Positions 53,301 through 62,759 of a stretch of DNA of 64,000 nucleotides are shown here, one piece after another. This DNA is from Agapetus fuscipes. Taxonomy: Eukaryota; Arthropoda; Insecta; Trichoptera; Glossosomatidae. The DNA is taken from assembly GCA_951799405.1 (NCBI GenBank), contig OX637333.1:16863960-16927959 (forward strand). The letters are read 5' to 3'. The position numbers were made by a program, and so were the translations under genes. Under the pieces are notes generated by a model. That model saw nothing but the letters and a program-made list of their open reading frames with translations, was not told where the DNA came from and did no database searches. The number at the start of each line of letters is the position of its first letter. The first letter of the stretch is position 1.

Positions 53301-56300
53301 GAGAATGAGTGATGAAAGACTGACGAAGAAAGTATATGTTGCAAGAATAGATGGATGTCGTGGTAGAGGAAGACCGAGAAAAGTATAGATGGATCAAATT
53401 TTTGAAATAGCGAATAAATGGGATTTCCAGAGTCATAATAAGAGGAGGGCTTGTATGAAAAAAGTAATGACTCTGGATGAAATGAAAGAAGTATGCAACG
53501 ACAGGAAGAAGTGGCGGCTAACCTGCAATGTTGATTTGTAATGTTGGTTTATTAATTTGTTACATTTTTTGGATAGGAAATTATTGACTTTTTTGTATAG
53601 ATTTCTTTTTATGGTTTTGTTCTTTTTTTATACTTAAACGTTATTTATTATTTGTATTCCTTGACTTATAGGTTAGTATGAGACTGACCACTCATACTGT
53701 AAAAAATGGTTCACTTTGCCAATGTCACCCCTGTGTTAGGAAAGGTCGGAAAAAGTTGTAGCGCTTATGTTCCTTTGAGGTTTGGATTTTATTTGTAAGA
53801 ACACATTCAGCATTTGTACGCGCGAACTACACGTGTTTGTTTGTGGGCATGCATCTGAGAGCTTTAAATGAATATATTATGGTAAATGGTAATTCATTTG
53901 AAAAGTTGTAAATAATTCAAGTTATAAAGGAAGTTAAAAAATACATTTTCGTCTCGGCGGATAAGAGTCAAATAACAATGACATTATGTGCCATTGTTAG
54001 CTGAGGTTTATCCGCAGTAGCAAAATATCGGAAATTATTTTTTGAAGGATGTTCCAAATTTGCATTTTCTGTTAAAATGGACTTTCACAAAGTTACTGCC
54101 GAAAATCTTCATAATTCACAGTTCCAGCTTATAAGTTGAATGTCTTCTTCAAATATGCGGACCTCATTGTTATACTTGCAATATTGAATTCTGTTACATA
54201 AATGTTACATAAAATGGAAATTATTATGCCAGAATCTTAGGCCAGCCTGTGCAACTTTCTATCGTATAGTTAGAGTCTCCATCCTTCTCCCCTTTATTTT
54301 GATGGTGCTAGTGTCTGAAGCTTGATCGATTTGTTCACCACCTATATAGTTTCTTCAACATTTATTGGTATAACTAAAACATTTTTTAATTCTAGTATGA
54401 GGCCCATAAATTCAACATAACCGCCTGTGAAACCATGGAGGTATATTCAATGGAGGGGCTATAAATGGGATTTAGTATCAATCGGCACGATGCAACGTCT
54501 TTGACACCATACATTTTAAATAGTGCTGTCTCGCTCACGACATATGAAATGCTTTTGTTATTTTCTATGTAAGCAACGTGTCTCTAACCCGTCTTCAATC
54601 TATGTACAAATTACCATGGAAACCCATGAAATCACTATGGTAACGGTTTTTGTTACGAGTGTTGTTGAAAGTATGAAAATATCTGATAAATTCCCAATTC
54701 AAAAATGTTTCCACCACATTGCGTACGGGATGATTTTCACAAGTATCTATTACCGCGAGCATAAAAGTTACATACTTGAAGAAACAAGTACCTATATACC
54801 TATTTGACAGGGGCGTGCATCCCATACAGGCACATGCGCCTAATACGTAGGCAAAATATGGTAAAAACGCGATTGAGGTTGATATTGAGATTTAAAATTC
54901 AAGATTTAAGTTTGATTGGAGCCATCGTTACCACTTCAGCCAAATTCAAATGAGTTATTTTGAAGGAATGTGAGAAAATATTTATTCTGAAATGTATTTG
55001 CCTACACCCTATGCACGCGCCTGCTATTTGAATATCACTAGTTCTAGAAATGGCCTTCACTTTCGCGAACAAAATATTTCGACAAACGAAAAATAAATTT
55101 TATCAACGTAATCATATAGAATAGTGATTAAAGTGAAATATTATTCTATATTCTATAACACATTTATTCTCTTTTGTTGGCACGTTTAGAAATTACCCAG
55201 TTTGGCATTTACATGGATTTTTTTTCCAATTAGGTAACACACTGTTGACAGTTAAAAGGTTACCAATAGACTGAATTTGGATTTTTGTATGATGAGTGGG
55301 GTAGCGTATTTCTAATTCTCAAAGGATTGATTTCCTAGCCCATCGAGTTCTATAAATCGATGTGCGGAACGATGTAAGTTTTTGGTTTGTATTTCGGGTA
55401 TGCGAAATATACACTCGGCGTGATTGTCCTCTTACATATCATTACATTGTACAAAATTAGACCTCAAGTTAAGCATGAAGACAGTTGATTTTTATATAAA
55501 TGCAGCTGACTTTTGTATGGAAATCAGTTATTCATAATTTGTTTTTTTTTATAAATGTACACGTTTTTTAATTTTATATTCTTTCCATTTTCTTTTTTTT
55601 CAAATTTTATATTTTAATTTTGTTCTGTCATTCTAAGTTTTCAAATTTTTGTTGTTTAATTAGTTTTTAATATGTTTTTTTCAATTTTTGATTTCATGGT
55701 TTGTTTTATGTAATAGTTTTTAATTTTTATATGCGTTATTTTTTTCTGTCATTCTATGTTTTCAAATTTTTGTTGATTTCATGGTTTGTTCTATGCAATA
55801 GTTGTTAATTTTTATGTGTAATTTTTTATTGCCTTTTGAATATTTTTTTCATTTTTGAATGCTTGTTTTAAATTATTAAATTCTTTCTATTTTAATTTTT
55901 TTTCATATTTTTTTTAAAGTTAATACTTTTTTGTCTAGACTTTTTTCCGTTTTCGTTTTTGTTTTCTTTTTTAATTTTTCTTTGTTTAATTTTAGATTTC
56001 ATATTTTTTATTTAATTTTTTTTCTTCAATTTTTATGTTGTAAGACTATTTCTGTCTTTTCCATTATTTTTTTAATTTGTGCTTTCTAAATATTGAATTT
56101 CAAATTATTCTACATTCGTACATTTTTTTATAGTTTAATTTTTTGTACTCTTGTCAAATTTTCATTTTTGTCCATTTTTTATTTTTTATGAAATTTATTA
56201 ACAAATGTATTATTTTTCAAAAAAAATTTTTGGACATGTATCCCTTCTCTAAGTTTATATTTTCCACCATTTGATTAGCTGTCAACTGTATTGTCATATA

Positions 56301-59300
56301 TTTTTTTTAATAAATGGTTACTACGTTCCTTTTTTTCGTATGAATTTGAATTTTCGAATGGCGAATAGGGGGGGGGGGGGGGGGGGCGCCTTAAAAAATC
56401 TCGCCCAGGGCGCTGGTAGTGCTAAAACCGGCTCTGGGCATTGGCAAAAGTGAACCAAGTTTTACTACATACTCTATCTTCTTACTTAATATTCAACTTT
56501 CTATGTGCAAACTTGAGCTTGAATCATTCATACGAGGTAACAAATCAAAGCTAAAATGAACAAAATTAAGAAAATATGAAGTTTGTATCATCAATAAATT
56601 GTGAAAAAAGGATTAGGTACATTTTTTCCGAATCTAAACTGCCAAGGTATTGGGGATTCACAAAATATGCATTCTCACAAGCACACATGTATAAGTTCGC
56701 GCTTGCACATGCCACATGTGAACCTACAATATTAAAACCCAAATCTTAAATAAACAAACACCCTACAACTCTGGCCGACCTTTCCTGAAACAGGAGTGAT
56801 ATTGGCAAAGTGAACCATTTTCTACAGCATGAGTGGTCAGCCGCATACCAACCTATAAGTTAAGGAGCATAAACACAATGATCTAAGTTGCAAAGATATG
56901 TATCATTTGAGATTCACATTGAATGCATTCCCACAAGCAGACATGCATAATTTCACACTAACACATGCCGCATGTGGACCTACAATATAAAAAAAATCCG
57001 AAATAAACATAAGCCCCACAACTCTTGCCGATCTTCCCTGAATCAAGTGTGCCATTGGCAAAGTGAATCATTTTCTGCAGCATGGGTGATCAGCCGCAAA
57101 CCAACCTATAAGTCAAGGAACATACACAACAAATTATGTTTTTAAAATCAATAAACAATAATATATATGGACATCCAAAACAATGATCTACCCTAAATTA
57201 TCTTATTGATTTTACTTCTTCTAATATCAATCAATATGTATACATACACTGTACATCAACGATTGCAACTAGCTTTATTTAAAGCATCATTTAAAACCTA
57301 TAAATCTTTAATAATTTGATTATTTTTTAATGTACACAGAAAAGGTTTCCTTCTGCCCAATAGAATGACAGCATTCTTTCATTGGTAATAAACAATGAAA
57401 TTATGCTTTAAATACCAATTACAGTGTGAAAATGACAAAAGATATAAAACTTTCATATACACCTCCTGAAACTTAAAAGGCTACAACAACAACTGCAATC
57501 CATAGTACTTCAATATCTTGAAATGAGCCCAATTTCATTTGATATAATGCCCATCAAAATATGCACGCTCAATTGTTTTAAGTTATTGGGCGATGCCGTC
57601 TCACTATAATAGTTACAATGATCACTTCAAAATAAGATTTCTTCGCTCATCTTTTCCATTTTCTGAAGAACAGCCATTCCCAAATTTACAAATCCACAAA
57701 ACTATTGAATCTCATTTATAAAAATAAAGGCAGGATAAAATCTGCCGGGTCAGCTAGTAAAAAATATAAGTGAAATTACCCTTTTGTAACGTCTACGTCA
57801 TGCGGCCAAGGTGCTAGGGATGAGGCAAACAAAATTTTTGTTTTGGTTGTTAGGAACCGTACTTAGTTTATTAAAATTAAATAAATATAAAATGCTGGTG
57901 CTCTTCTCATCTCTGTCATGTATCTTCGTAGTGATTGGCGGGGCTATACCGACTACGCTTACGTGTCAACACCCGTAAACATATGCTGGAGCCTGCGCAC
58001 ACGCCGGTGCGCACGCCCCTGTGTACCCCTGCGTATGCGCAGCCACCCCCCAACGCTCCCACCCCGCCAATCACAACGAAAATACATGACTGAGATAAGA
58101 AGAGCGCCAGCAGCCAGCCAGTTGCCAAAAGCAAACGGAGGATAAAGGTGCCCCATCGCTTCGAGTCTGAAAATGTTCCCCGCTTGAGGGAATGAAATGT
58201 CGGTATACAAAATTACTGCAAATAGAACATGGTCTAACTCGAGAAAAACTTAATCATTGAACACTGACCATGAAAGTGAAAGTGAAAGTTCACGCTGACG
58301 TACATGTATGTCCATCCGCCTTGAAAGGTTAACATTTAAAATTCATATACAATGCATGTTCACAGACACATGTAAGTTCGCGCTGACAAATACTGCATGT
58401 GTACTTGAAATTCAAACCTCAAATGAACATAAATCCTGAAACTTTTGTTGACCTTCCTTGAAACAGGGGTGACACTGGCAAAGTGAACCAAGTATTTTAT
58501 GCATAAATGTGCCGGTCCGTAGTTTAGTGGTAACACTTCGGACTCTGAATGGGAAGGTTGTGGGTTCGATTTCCGGCGGAGCACAAAACATATACCATTT
58601 ATATTTTTAAATTTGCTCTTCGCTGGGTTGAAAAATTCACAAACCTTTACCAATGACCGGTCACTAAAGGTCCATCCACCCTTACAGCAACTGGGTCTTG
58701 CTTGAGAATTGGCGCTTTGTAGCGACGACGATCAAGCTCGTAAAAAGGTCGATAGCTTAATTGGTAGAATATTATCTAGGTTTGTTGCAGTAACTTTGTG
58801 AAAGTTCATCTTTAAAATTTTTAAAATAATAAAAACTTTGTTTTAATTCACTGTGAATTTATTTTTACGGTAGGTTTTAAGGTAGCACCCGTCGATGGCA
58901 GATATTGCACTGCCGAAACTAGTAGTGCATTACGAAAATAAACTCACAGTGAATTAAAACAAAGTTTTTATTATTTTTTAAAAAATTTAATTGGTAGAAT
59001 ACATTCCATGCTGAGAGCAAGGGTTCGATCTCAAGGTTTATTCAGCCTTCACAAGAAATGAGAACCAGCCCTCCTGGGAGCTGGGAAACCCCCACTTCTA
59101 CTGAAAGTGGTTGGTGTGAGGCCGGCCCCCTTACCTGTAAAAATAAATAGGTCCCGAATCGCCACATGCGACTCCTTCGGGGATACCGCAGGCAAGAAGT
59201 TACACTATATGTGTAGCTTAGTTGCGTTTAATGTGCCAAACGTGCTTCTTATCTTAGTGGGCAATTTAAGCCTTACAGCCTAAGACCTTCACAGCTTGGA

Positions 59301-61658
59301 TTCCCATTTGTAGTGGACTAGTCTCGCCATGATGCCGTTCTTACTGGCTTCTGTTCTCAGAATCCAGACATTCAATTTCGCAGCATTCAACAGAGAATAA
59401 AACATTTGTTGTTTTATGTTTTAGTCCTGCCTCAATGTATTGACAAAGCAAGAAGCCGGACCGTGTGTCGAGAAGGAGGAAGTCAAAGTGGAAGTTGAAA
59501 GGTAATTTAATTATTAAAAGGTGTTACTTGTTTTTGTTTCCGGTCGATAGCTTGGTTAGAGTGCATGCATTCTATGCCGTGAACTCTGGTTTGAATGCCA
59601 CCGAAGGTGTCAGAAATAATTTCCGGTTTCGGTGTTTATTTCTAACCCCAAAATAAAATACTGGCAAGGTTTACTCAGCCTTCACATGAAATGAGTACCA
59701 GCCCCCTTGGGAGCAGGGAAACCCCCACTTAAACTGAAGTGGTTGTTGTAAGGCTGGTCCCCCTTACCTTTAAAAATAAAAAGGCTCTCCTCAAGACTTG
59801 CGAAACCCGTCGGGGATAACGCGGTAAGAAGTTACACTATATGTGTAGCTTAGTTGAATGAAAAATGGTTTGTGCCTTTTTGCACTGAAATTGCCCAATT
59901 TGAATGTAACCTGTGATGATGATGATGATAGATGACATATGACATCTCTCCCGTGGTGCCATTAAATGGTCCATTACACTGTGGCTTATTTTTTGTAATC
60001 TGAAGGAAGCTTGTTCCAGGTGACTGGCCCAGCTATCCCAAAACTCCTGTCAGCGAATTTTGTGACAGCTGCGTCTAGTATGCTGTTTTCATCTGCTTTT
60101 CTGTCTGTCACCTTGAGTTGTCTTCTTAACAGCTGTTACTTTAATGCTGTCGTCGAGTCTCCTCCACTTATTACTATCATGATTTACTACTCTCGGTTCA
60201 TTCACATCAATCACTTTTTCCATACATTTCCTTCTTTCACATTCACTCTGTGTATCCCACACCTTCACATATTCAGTAATTTAATCAAGCCATTGCTTTC
60301 TCACTACTCCTCTTCCCTTTGTGCCTCTGGCATTTGTTCTGGTCTGTCAAGCCTTCATCATCCATTCTTTCCAAATGCCTCAAGATCCATTCTTTCCGAA
60401 TGCCTTAATCTCACTATACAGCAGTGGCGAAGGGCGACATTCAACAGAAGGTAAGCCGGTTGAAAAGTTTTAAATATCAGTTAAACCCGAAGTATTCCAC
60501 AGTGAGTTGAATGAAAAAAAATTAAGCAAGGAAAACAAAATATTTTGTGCAATTTGCAACTACCTGTAATCCATGTATATTTTTGGTAGAGGAACTTATG
60601 AAAATATTTGGAAAACGCGTTCCTCCCTCAATAGTCATGTCTGGAAGAGCACGGCCCAATGTGTAACATGCTTTTTTGTTATACAAAAATATTTTTCTCG
60701 CAGAGTAAAAAAACTGTTCAATCTATTTGAATAAGGGCCATATTTTAATTTAACTGAGGACTTACACAAAATGCGGCAAATTCATAAAACGCAAAACGCA
60801 CACACAAATGTATAAAAATCAAAAACAATTTTAATGTAGGTTGACATCACACGTTATATGAAAAAACTCTATATCTCAAAAACTGTTCATATTACATTAA
60901 CTTAACTGCATTGTTTGTATACTTTGTATCATTCTATAATTATGAAGAAAAAAAATATTTCCAAAATACAAAACAACAAAATTAGAAGAAAAAATGAAAA
61001 AAAACGAGTTTTTTTAAATATTTTTATATGGCATCATTATTTAAGTTATATAAAAACAATTAACTTTAAAGTTTATATAAAGAATCTATAAATACCCATG
61101 TTTTTTTTCATTCATGTCACTCTTTTACTAAGGCCATAAAGTATAAAAAAACATATTTTAAAAAACAATGGGTTTTTTTTTTGTAACTGGATTCATAAGC
61201 CGATGCGAGACGGCTTCTTCAGCCAACGCCATAACACTAGCAAGTACCTACTTGCGCGGCTGGAACTTTAAAAATATTAGCTCAGCGCACGGGGCTGTAA
61301 CTATAAATAAATCTATGTTCTTCTCTTTTTCAAATACTTTTCAAAGTACTTTTCTGCCTAATTTCAAAAGGGAAGCCGATGGAAATCATGTTATTAGCAC
61401 CCTTCGCCACTGCTATACAGATACATTACACAGATTTTATTTTCATGAAGTATGAACTGTTTAAGGTTTATAGATCTGGCACGTCAGATGGAAGCGTTCT
61501 TTCTGCAGAAGAGGTTTTTGCTATCGGCCCTCAAGCCAGAGTTGCTGGTTAAAGAAGACAATAATGATCTGCGTGTGGAGGTGGCGCGCAAGGAGGAGCT
61601 GCTCAAGAAGCACCTCGACAAGATTGCCATGTGGCAGAATCTCCTCAATGATTTACAG
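47379..61658 (+). CDS. MED28: Mediator complex subunit 28, exons 1-3 (C-terminus beyond)
   Basis: Host gene. Exon 1 47379-47438 (MAAPSNDAANLVEEFEESFQ), exon 2 59425-59501 (SCLNVLTKQEAGPCVEKEEV, KVEVE plus AG), exon 3 61466-61658 (RFIDLARQMEAFFLQKRFLL, SALKPELLVKEDNNDLRVEV, then KEELLKKHLDKIAMWQNLL, NDLQ). Junctions are phase 0, 2 and 0 with GTGAGA, GTAATT and GTCAGT donors. The pattern 'LVEEFEESFQSC', 'DLARQMEAFFLQKR' and 'KHLDKIxxWQNLL' identifies MED28, a head-module-associated subunit of Mediator that links activators to RNA polymerase II. Exon 3 is predicted coiled coil. The 110 residues seen represent roughly two thirds of the family length; no convincing final exon was found before 64000. 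Introns are 11986 and 1964 bases and filled by TEs. Confidence 0.93.
47575..47685 (+). repeat. Repeat D, 135 bases after MED28 exon 1
   Basis: About 110 bases, CGAGCTTGGTCGTTGCTGT through AAGCAAGACCCAGTTGCTGT to TTTAGTGACCGGT, repeated in inverted orientation at 58640-58740 with roughly 90% identity by eye. Confidence 0.8.
47690..48400 (+). mobile_element. Tigger/pogo-type derivative with fused ORF
   Basis: Left end CAGTGGTGCCTCACACAACG preceded by TA (47688-47689). The ORF starting 48007 reads MASKKSRKVISVEMKQEII, RRSECGVKQCDLVKEFGLSK, a pogo/CENP-B-type helix-turn-helix. It is joined directly to the C-terminal LLEKREKQTTLDRFFMKPSA, so the DDE domain is deleted in frame. The right end is replaced by a run of A residues near 48395. 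Confidence 0.85.
48430..48766 (-). repeat. Repeat C, inverted copy
   Basis: Matches 14020-14350 in reverse; landmarks TTAATGCCATCACAGCAGAT and TTGACATCTAGCGGCAAAAT. Confidence 0.65.
48766..49325 (-). repeat. T repeats, minus (two plus a fragment)
   Basis: Copies at 48766-48997 and 49020-49260, and the first 65 bases of a third to 49325. They share the unusual CTCAAACAGAGATGAAATTT block, so they probably arose by tandem duplication. Confidence 0.8.
49454..49786 (+). mobile_element. Fold-back retroelement with hammerhead-like core
   Basis: Thirteen-base duplication TATCTTATATATA (49454-49466, 49774-49786). Arms of about 118 bases are almost perfectly complementary (49467-49589 and 49606-49727). 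A 46-base tail (49728-49773) precedes the right duplication. Lies in MED28 intron 1. Too short to code. Confidence 0.85.
49606..49644 (+). ncRNA. Hammerhead-like motif
   Basis: TAC (helix I), CTGATGA, extra T, helix II GACCT-TCT-AGGTC, GAA, near-palindromic AGCGTT (helix III), A, GTA (helix I). The mirror arm carries it on the minus strand. Extra base before helix II as at the other loci. Confidence 0.5.
50140..51975 (+). mobile_element. LINE family B, 5'-truncated, open frame
   Basis: An uninterrupted frame of 597 codons (50149-51942) without an initiator, i.e. truncated after the endonuclease. It includes VWNKEDVKKRWKEYF-like linker text, RT motifs NYRPISLLSVPGK, FVDLEKAFDSVDR, GVRQGCIMSPWLF and YADDAVL. 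The C-terminal region has LPTLMYGSEAWTV, RWFGHVERMKDDRL and KRGKGRPRKVW, and it ends RGAGHP. 3' end CCCTAGCGGAATGGCGACAG. Lies in MED28 intron 1, same strand. The RT active site is intact; without an endonuclease or promoter it is not autonomous. The open frame implies a fairly recent insertion. Confidence 0.93.
52080..52330 (-). repeat. T repeat, minus, degenerate
   Basis: Weak copy; TAATCTCAGTTACAAATATAT at its edge and TAGAAGTCGAGGACTT at the other. Confidence 0.5.
52375..52640 (-). repeat. T repeat, minus
   Basis: Complete copy with TAATCTAATCTAATCTAAGT at its 3' edge. Confidence 0.88.
53145..53880 (+). pseudogene. LINE family A, 5'-truncated
   Basis: MDYLRSMIGK then frameshifted RVRNDLVRAECGVRK, RWFGHMERMSDERL, RGRGRPRKV followed by TAG, EVCNDRKKWRLTCN, then the 3' UTR and a diverged T repeat (53660-53880). 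Confidence 0.85.
53881..55510. other. Interior of hAT element; no gene recognised
   Basis: Contains one 94-codon frame (54523-54807) without recognisable domain. A short inverted repeat with CGGATAA/TTTATCCG lies near 53960-54015. Confidence 0.35.
55520..56270. repeat. T-rich strand-asymmetric tract
   Basis: About 750 bases dominated by T on the plus strand, with degenerate reiterations such as TTTCATGGTTTGTTTTATGT and TTTCATGGTTTGTTCTATGC. No coding content. Confidence 0.75.
56640..57140 (-). repeat. Two T repeats, minus
   Basis: Copies at 56640-56870 and 56880-57140, the second with an AGTTGCAAAGATATGTATCA edge. They are head-to-tail. Confidence 0.82.
57393..57757 (+). mobile_element. Non-autonomous Helitron, 3' portion
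   Basis: Same element as 9178-9486 but with about 60 more internal bases. Ends with the GGCAG...CTGCC hairpin and CTAG (57754-57757) followed by T. The 5' end probably lies further left but is unclear. Confidence 0.72.
57897..58112. mobile_element. Fold-back element with GC-rich loop
   Basis: Arms of about 47 bases: GGTGCTCTTCTCATCTCTGT at left, and complement of GGCGCTCTTCTTATCTCAGT at right, each ending at GTGATTGGCGGGG. The loop is far more GC-rich than its surroundings (GCGCACACGCCGGTGCGCAC). No duplication identified. Confidence 0.65.
58320..58500 (-). repeat. T repeat, minus, degenerate
   Basis: From AACATTTAAAATTCATATAC through CGACATGTAAGTTCGCG-like text to GACACTGGCAAAGTGAACC. Confidence 0.7.
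58510..58585 (+). repeat. tRNA-Gln-like sequence (SINE head or pseudogene)
   Basis: CCGGTCCGTAGTTTAGTGGT (A box), CGGACTCTGAATGGG (anticodon arm with CTG, Gln, but the stem is broken by GGG) and GGGTTCGATTTCCGGC (B box). Mismatched stems argue against a working gene. Confidence 0.55.
58640..58740 (-). repeat. Repeat D, inverted copy before MED28 exon 2
   Basis: Reverse complement of 47575-47685. Confidence 0.8.
58757..59000 (-). mobile_element. Fold-back retroelement with hammerhead-like core
   Basis: Fourteen-base duplication TTAATTGGTAGAAT (58757-58770, 58987-59000), a 50-base tail next to the left copy, then arms with ATAATAAAAACTTTGTTTTA and its complement. Inserted in the SINE head, so its target site is unambiguous. 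Confidence 0.85.
58885..58928 (+). ncRNA. Hammerhead-like motif, degenerate core
   Basis: GCAC (helix I), CCGTCGA (CTGANGA with two changes), extra T, helix II GGCAG-ATATTGCA-CTGCC, GAA, palindromic ACTAGT (helix III), A, GTGC (helix I). It lies in the loop between the arms, once, unlike at 49606. Confidence 0.45.
59540..59860 (+). repeat. tRNA-derived SINE, second copy
   Basis: GGTCGATAGCTTGGTTAGAG head, the TTTACTCAGCCTTCACATGA body and the AAGAAGTTACACTATATGTG tail. Begins 38 bases after the MED28 exon 2 donor. Confidence 0.8.
59985..60420 (-). pseudogene. LINE debris: CR1-like tail and family B-like tail
   Basis: On the minus strand 60085-59985 reads AAVTKFADRSFGIAGPVTWN then KLPSDYK, a C-terminal LINE pattern. 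60410-60150 has EGVGYTE, CERRKCMEKVIDVNEP-like pieces similar to LINE B. Both are decayed. Confidence 0.6.
60422..61412. mobile_element. hAT-like MITE ending 53 bases before MED28 exon 3
   Basis: Terminal repeats CAGTGGCGAAGGG at both ends (inverted) and perfect 8-base duplications CTATACAG (60414-60421, 61413-61420). Interior AT-rich, without transposase. It leaves only 45 bases between the duplication and the exon. Confidence 0.88.
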
Positions 61659-61844
61659 GTCAGTCAAGTAGCTTGATCCCTTTGCTTATTACAGGACATG
61701 CAGGATTACAAGACTATTCAACAATAGAACTGTTACCAAGTTACAAATATCATTTGGCGCATTAGAACACTGTTTTGCAACCAAAGGGTGCGTCACAGGT
61801 TCAAGCAACTGCTCCCCCGTTGACAATTTTCATTTCATGGAAAT

Positions 61845-62010
61845 TTTGGCCCATTGGTCACTTTGCAAATGTCACCCCTGTTTCAGGGAAGGATGAAGGT
61901 TGCAGGTTTGCATGTTCATGTGAAGTTTGGATTTTAATTTGTAAGTATACATGTACTCGCTCACTTACAGGTGTCAACTTGTGGGCGTCTATTTAAGAGT
62001 GTTGTAAACC
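61845..62010 (+). repeat. T repeat, plus, degenerate
   Basis: TTGGTCACTTTGCAAATGTC through TTCAGGGAAGGATGAAGGTT to TCAACTTGTGGGCGTC. Confidence 0.65.
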
Positions 62011-62149
62011 CTAAATCTGCTTTTGTTTCATACATTTTATTGTCTTTGTAAAAGAGTAGTAGACAGTAATGAAAAAGATCCGGCGTGTTTATTATTTTGT
62101 TATCTAAATTATAAAGGTTAAAAAAATGTATAACTTAAAAATTGTTATC

Positions 62150-62402
62150 ACAAGTTCCTTGACTTTATAGGTTAGTATGCGGCTAACCACCCATGCTGTA
62201 GAAGATGGTTCAATTTGCCAATGTCACCCCTTTTTCAGGGAAGGTCGGCAAGAGGCATGGTGTATGTTCATTTAAGATTCGGGTTTTTATATTGTAAGTT
62301 CACATGGGGCATGTTTAAGCCCGAACTTATATGTGTCTGCTTGTGAAAATGCATATAATGTGAATCCTTAATGTTATATATCTTTGCAACTTAGATTAGA
62401 AA
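62150..62402 (+). repeat. T repeat, plus
   Basis: TTGACTTTATAGGTTAGTAT through CACATGGGGCATGTTTAAGC to CTTTGCAACTTAGATTAGA. Confidence 0.85.
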
Positions 62403-62408
62403 CTAAAT

Positions 62409-62715
62409 AATCACATTAAATTTGAAAGAATGAAAAAAACGGATTTTACTGACCGTGCAAAAGAGAAGAACGGTGTTCTCTAAGTTTCATCGAAGTCATA
62501 TCTGACGTCTTCAGGAGACGTGTGTCCTCTATAAAGAGGAACCACGAACATCTTTATAGAGGACACACGTCTCCTGAAGACGTCGGATATGACTCCGATG
62601 AAACGTAGAGAAAATCGTTCTTCTCTTTGGCACGGTCAGTAGAATCCGTTTTTTTTCATTCTTTAAAATGTCTAACGAGCGTAATCATAATTTAAAATCT
62701 AAAATCACATTAAAT
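62409..62715 (+). mobile_element. Fold-back retroelement with hammerhead-like core
   Basis: Thirteen-base duplication AATCACATTAAAT (62409-62421, 62703-62715). Arms of about 115 bases (AAAGAATGAAAAAAACGGAT and complement) and a 38-base tail next to the right duplication. The T repeat ending at 62402 is its immediate neighbour. Confidence 0.87.
62567..62612 (+). ncRNA. Hammerhead-like motif
   Basis: TCTC (helix I, 62570-62573), CTGAAGA, extra C, helix II GTCGGA-TATGAC-TCCGAT, GAA, palindromic ACGT (helix III), A, GAGA (helix I). All helices pair; only the extra base before helix II is irregular. Confidence 0.55.
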
Positions 62716-62759
62716 GCTTTAAATTTTAAATTTGAATGGCATTCAAAATAATATGACTT

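Larger units (their letters stand above)
52802..56436. mobile_element. Large non-autonomous hAT-like element
   Basis: Ends CAGGGCCGGCGCTAG and (minus strand) CAGAGCCGGTTTTAG, flanked by perfect 8-base duplications GGCATTGG (52794-52801 and 56437-56444). Subterminal GGGCGCC blocks lie at both ends and a G run of about 19 is at 56369-56387. No transposase. A LINE-A copy (53145-53880) is nested inside. Lies in MED28 intron 1. Confidence 0.85.
52650..56480 (-). repeat. T repeat, minus, split by hAT element
   Basis: The 3' half is 52650-52801 and the 5' half resumes at 56437 (GGCATTGGCAAAAGTGAACC). Confidence 0.75.
58745..59260 (+). repeat. tRNA-derived SINE, split by a fold-back insertion
   Basis: Head GGTCGATAGCTTAATTGGTA (A box), interrupted at 58771-58986, then CAAGGGTTCGATCTCAAGG (B box) and a body (CAGCCTTCACAAGAAATGAG, GAAACCCCCACTTCTACTGA, AAGAAGTTACACTATATGTG, AGCTTAGTTGCG). 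A second copy is at 59540-59860 and a tail fragment at 63535. Confidence 0.8.

Noticed and set aside
61695..61727. Possible MED28 exon 4 (ACAG then DMQDYKTIQQ stop)
   Set aside because: It would need a 36-base intron and the peptide does not resemble the MED28 C-terminus.
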